Shown one piece after another: positions 1 through 8,398 of a stretch of 64,000 bases of DNA. The stretch is from JADFRG01 sp036986135 (lineage in GTDB: Bacteria > Chloroflexota > Anaerolineae > Anaerolineales > E44-bin32). The translations under genes and the position numbers were made by a program. Under the pieces are notes generated by a model. It worked only from the letters and a program-made list of their open reading frames with translations. It searched no databases and had not been told where the DNA came from. How positions within the stretch are numbered: position 1 is the stretch's first letter; each line of letters begins with the position of its first letter. Where the stretch lies: the NCBI GenBank assembly GCA_036986135.1, contig BTQZ01000001.1, positions 124,001-188,000 on the forward strand. The letters are read 5' to 3'.

Positions 1-1447
1 CGGAACGCATGTAGCTGAGCAAGTCATTCACATCCTGGCCAGTCAGTATCGAATGAAACGATGGCATCTCGCGACCCCCGTTCTGTATCTGGGAGGCGAT
101 GATCTCATCATTGCGACCATCAAGGAATTCGGCGGAGTTCAGGAGGAAGCCGGCGGTCTTGCGATCTCCCCTCAAACCGTGACATCCAGAGCAGAATTGA
201 GCAAAAAGCTGTTCCCCGTGAGCCGCCTTCCCCAGACTGGCGCTAGCCCCGGCCTCGACTGTACCCGCACCTACCGTCGAGGGAGCGGTCGCTTCCCAGG
301 CTCGGATGAAGTCAACCAGCTCAGAGATTTGCTCCGGGGTCAGCAGGCCGAGATCCCCCCAGGACAGCATACTGGTGCCCAGCGTGCCACGCGCGATCCA
401 TTGCTCGATAGCCGGGTCATCATTGGCTGCCAGGAACTCCCTCGAATTGAGGGGCGGTCCAATCCCGCCGTCGCCGTCCGGACCGTGGCAGCGAGCACAT
501 ACTCTCGCAAACACCTCTTCTCCACTTAGCACGATGGGCGTCGCGGCGGGCTCAGGGCCTGCGTGCCAGGTCCGCATCAAGGCCAGCAAATCGCTGATGT
601 CATCCGTGGTCAATACGGCATGGAACGGGGGCATTGCTGAGCTGCCGCCGCGGATTTGACGGGTGAGAGTGACATCATCCAGGCTGCCAACCGCATCTCG
701 CAGAATGAAGGCTTCTCCGACTGCGGCTTCACCCGTGAAGCCGTGGCAGCCGCTGCAAAACTGTGCAAAGAGGGCTTCACCCTGCTCAGGCTCGCCTGCG
801 GCGGAGCTTGGCGAATCGGGTGCCAAGATGCCCGGTGATTCAGGAGCGGTCGGTTCCCAGCCGCGGATCATCGCCACCATTTCGTCGATTTGGCGATTCG
901 TGAGAAGGCCGAGGTCTCCCCAGGCCAGCATCTCTGTCTGGCCCCGACCCCGCATGACCGCCTCCCGTAGCTCTTCATCCGACACGTTCTGCAAGTAGCC
1001 CTTTGTGTTGAGGGCGGGACCAAAGCGCCCCTCGCCGTTCTCGCCATGGCAGCGGGCACACAGGCGCAAATAGAGTTCCGCCCCGCCAAGTTCCGCGCTG
1101 GCCGGCGCGGTGTGACAGCTCTGGCACGTCAGGCTATTGAGCCCGCGATGCGCGTCCGGGATACGAGGCGCGCCACTTACGCCCTGTTTGTGGCACATCA
1201 AACAGTCGCTGCGACCTATCAGGTCGTGAGGGATTTGAGGAATATGCTCAACAGATGCCAATGCATCGCCGCCGAACCTCAGGCTTATGCGCGAGGCGGC
1301 CGCCAATGTTGGGTCGACCGGAGGGGGCTCAAGAGCAGCGGCCGGGATGGCCTCCAAATCCGGCAGCCGCGGTTCACCAAGGCAGGCGGTGAGTATCCAT
1401 GCGGTAATGAGGAGCACGAGCATCGACACAACTTTGCGGGTAATCAT
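1..1447 (-). CDS. Multi-domain cytochrome c lipoprotein (3' end outside window)
   Basis: My own reverse-strand translation runs open from an ATG at 1447 to the window edge (about 482 codons seen). It begins with a short hydrophobic segment and an LTAC lipobox, so it is probably a membrane-anchored lipoprotein on the outer face of the membrane. Two haem c motifs (CLMCH, CQSCH) come first, followed by four class I cytochrome c domains with CARCH, CSGCH, CARCH, CSGCH. These alternate as A-B-A-B: A domains carry a WGDLGLL segment, B domains an MPxFH segment, either of which could supply the distal Met region. The ATG overlaps the stop of the upstream octahaem gene (ATGA), so the two are probably co-translated. 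Likely role: electron carrier for the Mo/NrfD module upstream. The C-terminus is not visible. Confidence 0.85.
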   Translation of the reverse strand, partial: MITRKVVSMLVLLITAWILTACLGEPRLPDLEAIPAAALEPPPVDPTLAAASRISLRFGGDALASVEHIPQIPHDLIGRSDCLMCHKQGVSGAPRIPDAHRGLNSLTCQSCHTAPASAELGGAELYLRLCARCHGENGEGRFGPALNTKGYLQNVSDEELREAVMRGRGQTEMLAWGDLGLLTNRQIDEMVAMIRGWEPTAPESPGILAPDSPSSAAGEPEQGEALFAQFCSGCHGFTGEAAVGEAFILRDAVGSLDDVTLTRQIRGGSSAMPPFHAVLTTDDISDLLALMRTWHAGPEPAATPIVLSGEEVFARVCARCHGPDGDGGIGPPLNSREFLAANDDPAIEQWIARGTLGTSMLSWGDLGLLTPEQISELVDFIRAWEATAPSTVGAGTVEAGASASLGKAAHGEQLFAQFCSGCHGLRGDRKTAGFLLNSAEFLDGRNDEIIASQIQNGGREMPSFHSILTGQDVNDLLSYMRS

Positions 1448-2811
1448 GCCGCTCTGGCCTTGAGATAGGTCCATATGCCTGCAAGCGATCCTGCTAAGGC
1501 AGCAATCCCCAAACCCCACAACCAGGGAGAGCCGTCTGAGTCTTCGGCCGCGGACAATGAGCTGCCGCCCCGACCATTCGGCCCACCCACCTGCACAACG
1601 ACCTTCGTGGGAATGGGCGGCGATGTGGGAGCCGGGACACGAGTCGCGTCAGACGGTGGACTCTCGCGACCCAGGACGGTGGCTGCCCACTCCGGTGTCT
1701 TGTCCGCATGGCACAGGTTGCACGCATTGGGCATCCGGTCTTGTCCTCCATATGCAATGCTGAGCGCAGGATCGGGCGGTCTGAAAGTGTGGCTGCGAAT
1801 TTGGAAATCCGTCGGCACGAGCTTTGAGACCTGCGGCATATGACAATCGGTGCATTGGATCCGATCCACAGCCGTTGCCATGAATGGAATGTGCTCGGCG
1901 AGATTCCTGTTGCCCTCGTGGCAAACCAGGCAGCGGTCGTTTCCCACCATGCGCGTCTGGTGATCCGTCTCACCGAGGCTGTGTGAAGTGTGACAGAAGA
2001 TGCAGCTTACGCTGTCCTTGTGTGCACCCTGACGCCAGTCCTGAAACTGCATATGGTGGCGCTTGGCGGTGCCGTCTGGCCAGTAATCCGCAGTGTCTGT
2101 GGAGAAGGCGAAGGTCTCACTGAGTTCGGCCGGGCCGCCGGGATGGTAGCCGACCGGAAACGGAAATTCTCCAGTGGAGTCTTCGCCCCTGCTGTGGCAC
2201 TGTGCGCAGACCTCGACCTGGCTCTGAAACTGCAGTTCGGCGGGATTGATGATTTTCCCCCGGTTGCCGGTCGACGCGACGTGGTCCGCGCCCGGACCGT
2301 GGCAAGCCTCGCAGCCTACCCCCGGCTCGATCCATGTTTGGGTCTCGGGATCGTAGCCGGTGGTGTGACAGCCAGCGCAGTACTGCGCATAGGGACGTTC
2401 ACGCCAGCTATCCGGCTCATACGGGACCCATTGCCCAGTGGTGACGTTCCACTCTGTCGGCAGTACGAAGAGTTCGCCGTCTATCTCGGTCAAATAGCGC
2501 TGCTTATGCTGCCCGCCGAGAACCCACTTGACCTCATCGAGCGTAAAGGTGAGATCCGGATCCTGGCTGGCAAAGTCGCCAAGGACAATCGACTCGTCTG
2601 CCGGGCGTAGGATATTTGCGTGCCATGTTTCGCTCAGGCTACCGTAGGTGTTGGCGTGACACCGAGCGCAGGTGGCCGAGCCCACGTAGCCAGTTGCAGA
2701 TTCAAAGGGGGTAGGCGAAGCCTCCCCTCCGGCGGCCTTGGCGGCAAAAAGGGCCAGCACGACTCCCAAAAGGGCTAATGCGAGGAGCGGGTATTTCCTA
2801 GGCACGTGCAT
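1444..2811 (-). CDS. Octahaem cytochrome c (c554-like), membrane-anchored
   Basis: A 455-residue protein with an N-terminal signal/anchor (residues 8-25) and eight CxxCH motifs starting near residues 48, 145, 167, 202, 270, 294, 320 and 364. A Ser/Pro/Gly-rich linker and one predicted membrane helix (about 430-450) end the protein. The motif spacing and the early SATCARCH segment resemble cytochrome c554-type multihaem proteins. It is extracytoplasmic and should store or pass on several electrons. Its gene overlaps the TorD-ferredoxin gene upstream by 14 bp and the cytochrome lipoprotein downstream by 4 bp, so it probably belongs to the Mo/NrfD module. A catalytic role as in hydroxylamine or nitrite chemistry cannot be excluded, but no haem-crosslinking or CxxCK motif is visible. 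Confidence 0.85.
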   Translation of the reverse strand: MHVPRKYPLLALALLGVVLALFAAKAAGGEASPTPFESATGYVGSATCARCHANTYGSLSETWHANILRPADESIVLGDFASQDPDLTFTLDEVKWVLGGQHKQRYLTEIDGELFVLPTEWNVTTGQWVPYEPDSWRERPYAQYCAGCHTTGYDPETQTWIEPGVGCEACHGPGADHVASTGNRGKIINPAELQFQSQVEVCAQCHSRGEDSTGEFPFPVGYHPGGPAELSETFAFSTDTADYWPDGTAKRHHMQFQDWRQGAHKDSVSCIFCHTSHSLGETDHQTRMVGNDRCLVCHEGNRNLAEHIPFMATAVDRIQCTDCHMPQVSKLVPTDFQIRSHTFRPPDPALSIAYGGQDRMPNACNLCHADKTPEWAATVLGRESPPSDATRVPAPTSPPIPTKVVVQVGGPNGRGGSSLSAAEDSDGSPWLWGLGIAALAGSLAGIWTYLKARAA

Positions 2812-3820
2812 TCACCTGCCCCAACTCGACCGAAAGGGCCGCGTCGTTCCCACGTGCGGCTTTACATGGCAGACACAGGGCCAGCGAACGCCGGACCGCT
2901 TCGTCCCCACCCAATCTCTCGGCCAACCGATCCAACCACGGCGCGGCGATATGTGGGCGCATACAACTGGGACACGAGACTCGCGGTGCAGCTGCAAGGA
3001 TGCTTGCGCCTACCGAAGTGGGTGCGAGCTGAGGTCTGCCTCGATGTATGGTGATGGCGTCTTCGGGGCACAGCCGCTGACAAGCGCGGCAACCATTGCA
3101 ACGATCCGGCTCGAATCTCAGGCTGAGGGTCGTCGAAGACTGCTCGACTGCCAGAGCGCTCTGCTGGCAGTTGTCCGTGCAAAGGGTACAAAGCGTACAC
3201 TGCGCGCTGACGCTCAATCGTATGTTGGGATAGCGTCTAGGGCGGGGACCCGCCGCAGGGTGGGGTCCTTCAAATCGCGTCCATGGAGCGCGGGTGCCTG
3301 CCTCCCTGGGCGCTTTCCCATGAGTGTCTGCTGAAAGGCGGGCTAGATCCTGTTCGACCAGGGTCTTGGCCGCCTGGGCCGCCTGCCGGTAGAACGGAGA
3401 ACCGTCGCTTTGGTCGAGTCTCTGGCAGAAACTTGGCAGCCAGCGAGCGAGGTGGTGCTGAAGGAAATCGCGCTGGCGCTGGCGCCAGAGTTCTCGTTGT
3501 GGAGTCTCACTCGCTTCTTTCATGGTTAGGTGAGCCATGAAAGCCAATTCGAGTGAGATATGGTCGGGCAGCTCGGGGTATTCATCGCCAACCTGAAGGC
3601 CGGCCTCAGCGTAACAACGCGACACGCGTTCTGTCGATTCGCCCGCCAGCCGGCTCTCTAAGTAGACAGATTCATAGGGATTCGCAATCGCTCGACCAGG
3701 CCCTAGAAACAGCCGCGTGAATTCCAGAATCCGGTCGTCCGGTGTTGCGTCCATGGGAGCCCGAAAGGCCTGCGCCAACTCTAGGTAGCGCTTCGAGTGA
3801 GCAGCGGCCGGCGATTCCAT
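2798..3820 (-). CDS. TorD/DmsD-type chaperone fused to a ferredoxin domain
   Basis: ATG at 3820 lies one base after the NrfD stop; the 98 codons open upstream in this frame overlap NrfD and are not credible. The 340-residue product begins as a TorD/DmsD/NarJ-family molybdoenzyme chaperone (about residues 1-190), with the family-type segments PYESVYLES and PDHISLELAFMAHL. A C-terminal ferredoxin region follows: CTLCTLCTDNC, then CNGCRACQRLC, then CPSCMRPH and CLPC. TorD proteins usually end after the helical domain, so the Cys-rich half is an addition. It probably matures the Mo subunit encoded upstream and may deliver or sense Fe-S clusters. No signal peptide is present, so it should be cytoplasmic. 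Confidence 0.8.
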   Translation of the reverse strand: MESPAAAHSKRYLELAQAFRAPMDATPDDRILEFTRLFLGPGRAIANPYESVYLESRLAGESTERVSRCYAEAGLQVGDEYPELPDHISLELAFMAHLTMKEASETPQRELWRQRQRDFLQHHLARWLPSFCQRLDQSDGSPFYRQAAQAAKTLVEQDLARLSADTHGKAPREAGTRAPWTRFEGPHPAAGPRPRRYPNIRLSVSAQCTLCTLCTDNCQQSALAVEQSSTTLSLRFEPDRCNGCRACQRLCPEDAITIHRGRPQLAPTSVGASILAAAPRVSCPSCMRPHIAAPWLDRLAERLGGDEAVRRSLALCLPCKAARGNDAALSVELGQVNARA

Positions 3821-3821
3821 C

Positions 3822-5138
3822 TCAATCCGCGGCAGCCTCAGCGGTGTGCGTAGGAGAAGCCTGCCGGGCGGCGATTTCCTCGCCTTCGCGCACTTCCCAT
3901 ATCGAAATGATCGGGAAGACTTTAGAGAAAAGGATGTAAAGCAGTGCGAATACCGCGATGCTGCCAACCAGGATCGACCACTCCACCCAGGTGGGTGCGT
4001 ACGATGCATCTGGAGTGGGCAGTCGCGGTCGTGTAAGCGTTGGCACAACGATGCTGAACCTTTCAAGCCACATGCCCACGTTGACAAGGATGGAGACGAT
4101 AACGGTGCCAGCAATCGTGCGAGTCCGTCGGTTGCTAAGTACTATGAACGGCACGATAAAGTTGAACACCCACATGGCCCAGAATATTGGTGAGAATTCC
4201 TCGGTGAGTTTCGCAAACAGAACGCGCATCCCTGCGGGTTCATTGCCGTAGAACTCGGTCAGATACTCGGAAAATGTGAAATAGGCCCAAAGAAAGGAGA
4301 AGATCAACAGCAGCAAGCCGAGGTTGCTGAAGTGCATTGGCGTGATATAGGCGTGCAATCGGTAGGCACGGCGCACGAGCGCCATCACGATGATCAGCGT
4401 AGCGATGCCCGAGAAGATGGCCCCTATGACGAAATACGGACCGAATATGGTGCTGTGCCACATGGGCTGCACGGTCATGGCGAAGACCCACGAGACAACG
4501 GTGTGAACCGACACCGCGATTGGAATGATGAGCACGGCCATGATGCTGATGAGCCGCTCGAGGCGATGTTTCTGCTTCTGTGTCCCCGTCCATCCCAACG
4601 ACAATTTGGCGTACAGCCAGTGTCGCCAAGCGGAGAGGCCGGGACGATCGCGAAGGATGGCGAGGTCGGGAATGAGGGGAAGGAAGAGATAGGTGAGGCT
4701 GGCGGTGAGGTAGATCGTGACGCTCGTCACATCCCACACCAGAGGCGATTCGAAGCGGGCATACCGGAGTATGTTCAGCAATCGATCGGGGCGGCCCATA
4801 TCGATCATGATGCTGCCGGTACCAAGGATGAGCGCGAAGACGGTGATTGCCTCCGCCATTCGAGTGATCGGCCGGCGCCACTCAGCGCCGAACACGCGTA
4901 GGATGGCCGAAACGAGAGTACCGGCGTGACTGATGCCGATGAAGAATACGAAGTTCGTGATGTACATGCCCCAGTAGACAGGTCTGTTTAATCCCGTCAC
5001 TTTGAGGCCCAACACCAGTTGACGTCCGAGCGCGAGCATAGCTACTGCCAGGATTGGCACGAGAATGGCAAGAGCCCGGTAGAACCCGCGCCCCGTCTCC
5101 TCAATTGGCTCGAATAGGACAGCTTCGCGGTCCTCCAC
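3822..5138 (-). CDS. NrfD/PsrC-family quinone-reactive membrane subunit
   Basis: The start is taken as GTG at 5138, one base after the Fe-S gene stop, with GAAGGAG about 6 nt upstream. The 438-residue product starts with a soluble VEDREAVLFEP segment followed by about nine or ten hydrophobic helices. It carries the NrfD hallmarks LNRPVYWGMYI and FFIGISHAGT. This family anchors Mo/Fe-S complexes in the membrane and exchanges electrons and protons with quinone. It is a clear paralogue of ActC at 12287-13726 (shared NRPVYWG, GISHAGT, WHSTIFGPYFVIGA). It is expected to form a complex with the Fe-S and Mo subunits encoded immediately upstream. Confidence 0.9.
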   Translation of the reverse strand: MEDREAVLFEPIEETGRGFYRALAILVPILAVAMLALGRQLVLGLKVTGLNRPVYWGMYITNFVFFIGISHAGTLVSAILRVFGAEWRRPITRMAEAITVFALILGTGSIMIDMGRPDRLLNILRYARFESPLVWDVTSVTIYLTASLTYLFLPLIPDLAILRDRPGLSAWRHWLYAKLSLGWTGTQKQKHRLERLISIMAVLIIPIAVSVHTVVSWVFAMTVQPMWHSTIFGPYFVIGAIFSGIATLIIVMALVRRAYRLHAYITPMHFSNLGLLLLIFSFLWAYFTFSEYLTEFYGNEPAGMRVLFAKLTEEFSPIFWAMWVFNFIVPFIVLSNRRTRTIAGTVIVSILVNVGMWLERFSIVVPTLTRPRLPTPDASYAPTWVEWSILVGSIAVFALLYILFSKVFPIISIWEVREGEEIAARQASPTHTAEAAAD

Positions 5139-5139
5139 G

Positions 5140-5769
5140 CTACGCTCCTTCTCGCAAGTAGTAAACCTTCGGCTCAGTGCCCAAATCCTCGAGCAGGCGA
5201 AAGGCGCGTGGGCTGCGCGCCAATTTAGAGACCACGCTGTCGGGGTCATCCAGGTCGCCGAAGGTGCGCGCATTGGCAGGACAAGCCTGGTTGCATGCCG
5301 GCACAGGAAGGCGGTGATTACAGAACGTGCACTTCTCCACGATTCCCTTGGGCCGGATCGGGACATCCGGATTGAGATAACGCTGCATACCTTCGGGGAA
5401 ATCGGGTGCACCCCAGTTGAAATAGCGCGCGGCGTAGGGGCAGGCCACCATGCAGTAGCGACACCCGATGCAGCGCTCATAGCGTTGAAGCACAAGCCCC
5501 TCATCACTTAAGTAGGTCGCTCCTACCGGACAGACACGCACGCAAGGTGGATTCTCACAGTGCATGCAGGGGCGAGGGATGAAACTGCCACGCACGTTGG
5601 GATACTCGCCTTCCACCTCGGAGAGCACTTCGTGCCAGAAGATGGCTCGCCCCATTTCGGACTCTTCGGGTCCGGAAAATGGAACGTTGTTCTCCGCGCG
5701 ACAGGCAGCCGTACAGGCCTGGCATGCCGCGCAGCGATCGAGATCGATCACCATCCCCCAGCGGGGCAT
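5140..5769 (-). CDS. Four-cluster Fe-S subunit of Mo oxidoreductase (PsrB/NrfC/DmsB-like)
   Basis: A 209-residue electron-transfer subunit with four Cys clusters: CAACQACTAAC, CMHCENPPCVRVC, CIGCRYCMVAC and CTFC...CNQAC. All four look able to bind [4Fe-4S], unlike the paralogous subunit at 13719-14459, which has CIGVRFC. It would wire the Mo subunit (upstream) to the NrfD subunit (downstream, 1-bp gap). No Tat or Sec signal is visible, so export would be by hitch-hiking on the Tat-exported Mo subunit. Family assignment is firm. The substrate of the complex is not deducible from this subunit. Confidence 0.9.
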   Translation of the reverse strand: MPRWGMVIDLDRCAACQACTAACRAENNVPFSGPEESEMGRAIFWHEVLSEVEGEYPNVRGSFIPRPCMHCENPPCVRVCPVGATYLSDEGLVLQRYERCIGCRYCMVACPYAARYFNWGAPDFPEGMQRYLNPDVPIRPKGIVEKCTFCNHRLPVPACNQACPANARTFGDLDDPDSVVSKLARSPRAFRLLEDLGTEPKVYYLREGA

Positions 5770-5812
5770 TTTCCCTCCTGAAAACTACTTTGGTTTGTTG
5801 CCAGGAAATGCT

Positions 5813-8200
5813 TCACGCCTTGTACACCTTGACGCGCGTCGCAGACCAGGCTGCGATGCCCGTCAGGCTGTCGCTCTCGCTGCCTATGAGCCAGTTGGGA
5901 TTTTCCCCCCGGCCCTCGGCCCAGCGTCCGTATGCGCGGTGGCCTTGCTCAAATGGAATGTTGACCGTGTCTGGCCGGGCGCCGGGATAGAGAACGGCAT
6001 GCAGTTTGATCCGCTCATTGAGCGGCGATTCGATCCATACCCAGTCGTCTTCCGCAATGCCCAGCCGTTCTGCAGTCTGAGGGTTGATTTCGACCCACAC
6101 CTTCCATCGCTGCTTGACGTGCTGCCCGAGCATTTCCTGAAGCCAGGGCGAATTCGCGCCACGCCCCTCGGCATGCGTCATGAGCTTATAGGTATTGAGA
6201 TAGAAGGGGTATTCGGCCTCATCCCCCACAAAACGAGGTGGTTCGAAGTGGGGCATGAAGACTGCATCCCCACGGGCAGAGATGCCGAGTTCGTCCAGCC
6301 AATCATCCCAACCTCGCTCCCCCTGCAGTTGAATGAGCCGGGATTCGAGCGCCTGCGAGTAGAATTCGAATTTCCCGGAAGGCGTGCCGAAAACTCGGCC
6401 CCACTGACCGAACGAGTAGGGCGCATCGTGCCAGACACTTTCACTCGTCAGCTCGTTCCAGAAGTGGCCGAAATCAGAGGTCCGAATTGAGCCGCGCTGC
6501 GAAGCCCAAAGCCCGCTGAGCCGATATTGGATGATTTCTGAGAAGTCCTTCCAGGGGAAAGCCGCCTCCATAGGGCCCCCCATGGCATGGGCGATCTGAA
6601 TGAGCACGTTGCCTGTGTCTCGAGTATCGAACAAGGGCTTGACGACCGGCTGGCGCAAACCGAGCACCGCATAGCCGGTGCTCGGTTCGATCTCGTCATC
6701 TTGCAGTCGCTCGAGGAAGGTGTGATCAGGCAGGATCAGATCTGCCAAGGCGCTGCTGTCGTCCAGGAAGGGTGAAAATGAAACAATAAAGGGGACTTTT
6801 ACAATCGCCTCATACAGACGGCCGACATCGGGGGACGAGAATAGGGGGTTGGTGTAGTAAAGAAACAGCGCAGTGAGTGGGTAGGGATCGCTATCCAGAA
6901 TGCTCTGCGCCAGTCGCTGATAAACGCTGCCAGCGAAGGGGAAATGGGAAGAGCCGGCGGCATCAATACGTGGCACATTGCGCCTGGCCTCGGCGGTCGG
7001 ATCGGAAGGCAGCTCAGGCCACTTGGCGTAGGGTGGCCGGTTTTGAATCATCACTCCGCCAGGAATTTCTATGCTGCCCACAAGCGCGTTCAGCGACTGG
7101 ATCGCCATCCAGTTGGATAGACCGTTGCTGTGGATGGATACGCCACGTCCACCGGCGGCGATCGCGGGCTGGGTCCCCGCAAATTCGCGTGCCAGCCGCA
7201 CGATGGTCTCGGCCGGAACCTCGGTGAGGGCCTCCACCTGAACCGGATGATAATTGTGCAAGACGTGGGAACGGAATCCGGTGTGAGAGACCCCGCTCGA
7301 ATCGCTCCAGTCTTCGAAACCGAAGGTATGCTTGCGGACAAAGTCTGCATCATAGAGCCCCTCGGCGATGATGACGTTCGCGAGCCCCAGCGCGAGGGCA
7401 CCGTCGGTGCCGGGTCGAATTGGGATCCATTCATCGGCTTTGGCGGCCGTGATCGAGAAGCGTGTGTCGATCTGAACAAACTTGGCGCGATGGTTGGGTC
7501 GGTCCCTGCGCATATGACCGAAGGCGCGGATCTGGCGAACGGTGGGACGGCTTGCTTCGAGGAAGGCGCGCCCAAAACTGAGCACAAAGTCGCAGTTCTC
7601 CCAGTCATAAGCTAATTGAGTTCGGTGTCCAAAGGTGAGTTCGTTGGCGATTCGTTCGCCATCCACGCTTAAGCTGTCATGCTGGATGTGATTAGGCGAG
7701 CCGTATGCAGCAAGGAAACGCTCGATCACGCCCGCCATCTGGCCGCGCACTCGCCCGGATACAAAAGCAAGGGTCGGGGCGCCAAGCTTCTGTCTAGTGG
7801 TAGCTAATCGATCGGCGACAAAGCTGATCGCCTCATCCCAGCCAATCGGCTGCCACTCTCCAGCGCCCCGCTCACCTACCCGGCGCATGGGCCCGCGAAT
7901 CCGGTCGGGATCATAGAGCACCTGTAAGGAAGCGTTGGCTTTGGGGCAAACCTTGCCGGTATTGACTGGATGGAGCGGATTCCCCTCCACCTTCACCGCC
8001 CGTCCATTGACCGTCCGTACCAATATTCCGCATCCACCGGGGCACATCAAGCAGATGGTTGGGAGCCACTGCTCCGTGTAGCGAGGGCGCTCCTGTGGAG
8101 GGGCAGTCTCAAAGAATGGCTTGGCTAACTTGGCGCCAATCGCGGTCGCCCCGCTGCCGGCGGCAGTGAGTTTGAGGAAATCACGTCGAGGAAGCTTCAT
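5813..8200 (-). CDS. Tat-exported molybdopterin oxidoreductase, catalytic subunit
   Basis: 795 residues. The N-terminal PRRDFLKL is a twin-arginine signal. The N-terminal [4Fe-4S] site is CxxCxxxC (Cys50, Cys53, Cys57) with a fourth Cys at 85 followed by Pro-Lys. The rest matches the DMSO-reductase superfamily: LPDHTFLE region, and a C-terminal beta-barrel domain with YPGARPDTVNIPFEQGH. By eye, the loop where polysulfide/thiosulfate reductases place the Mo-ligating Cys reads HDSLSVDG, so Ser176 or Ser178 may be the ligand. The neighbours (Fe-S, NrfD, TorD, multihaem cytochromes) indicate a periplasmic enzyme linked to quinone. It could be a sulfur-compound or N/S-oxide enzyme, or an ActB-like subunit without Mo; the dedicated TorD gene favours a real Mo enzyme. 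Confidence 0.85.
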   Translation of the reverse strand: MKLPRRDFLKLTAAGSGATAIGAKLAKPFFETAPPQERPRYTEQWLPTICLMCPGGCGILVRTVNGRAVKVEGNPLHPVNTGKVCPKANASLQVLYDPDRIRGPMRRVGERGAGEWQPIGWDEAISFVADRLATTRQKLGAPTLAFVSGRVRGQMAGVIERFLAAYGSPNHIQHDSLSVDGERIANELTFGHRTQLAYDWENCDFVLSFGRAFLEASRPTVRQIRAFGHMRRDRPNHRAKFVQIDTRFSITAAKADEWIPIRPGTDGALALGLANVIIAEGLYDADFVRKHTFGFEDWSDSSGVSHTGFRSHVLHNYHPVQVEALTEVPAETIVRLAREFAGTQPAIAAGGRGVSIHSNGLSNWMAIQSLNALVGSIEIPGGVMIQNRPPYAKWPELPSDPTAEARRNVPRIDAAGSSHFPFAGSVYQRLAQSILDSDPYPLTALFLYYTNPLFSSPDVGRLYEAIVKVPFIVSFSPFLDDSSALADLILPDHTFLERLQDDEIEPSTGYAVLGLRQPVVKPLFDTRDTGNVLIQIAHAMGGPMEAAFPWKDFSEIIQYRLSGLWASQRGSIRTSDFGHFWNELTSESVWHDAPYSFGQWGRVFGTPSGKFEFYSQALESRLIQLQGERGWDDWLDELGISARGDAVFMPHFEPPRFVGDEAEYPFYLNTYKLMTHAEGRGANSPWLQEMLGQHVKQRWKVWVEINPQTAERLGIAEDDWVWIESPLNERIKLHAVLYPGARPDTVNIPFEQGHRAYGRWAEGRGENPNWLIGSESDSLTGIAAWSATRVKVYKA

Positions 8201-8232
8201 AAACGGGAGTTCGCCTCCCTAAGATTATTGCT

Positions 8233-8265
8233 ATGGCGGGCCAGGTCCATCACCCGGCCCGCCAT
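8233..8265. other. Inverted repeat between the Mo module and the act-linked cytochrome
   Basis: A perfect 10-bp stem (ATGGCGGGCC / GGCCCGCCAT) with a 13-nt loop sits in the 198-bp gap between two minus-strand genes. No U-tract follows on either strand, so it is at best a Rho-independent-like terminator or an mRNA-stabilising or processing hairpin separating the two transcription blocks. Confidence 0.5.
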
Positions 8266-8398
8266 CCTGTTTGCTACGAGTCAGTCGTCTGACTCTCCTA
8301 TATTCGCGGACTGTGGCCACGTCGAACTCTCTGCCATGGTCATGGCATACTGCACAAGTTCGGAAGCCACGATACCGTCCCCATGGGCCTACGGCACT

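Noticed and set aside
5139..5507. N-terminal extension of the NrfD gene to an ATG at 5507
   Set aside because: The extra 123 residues overlap the Fe-S gene completely and look like an out-of-frame reading; GTG at 5138 with a good ribosome site fits the family.
5564..6490. 308-residue open frame on the plus strand
   Set aside because: It lies antisense over the Fe-S and Mo subunit genes, whose Cys motifs and Tat signal are unambiguous.
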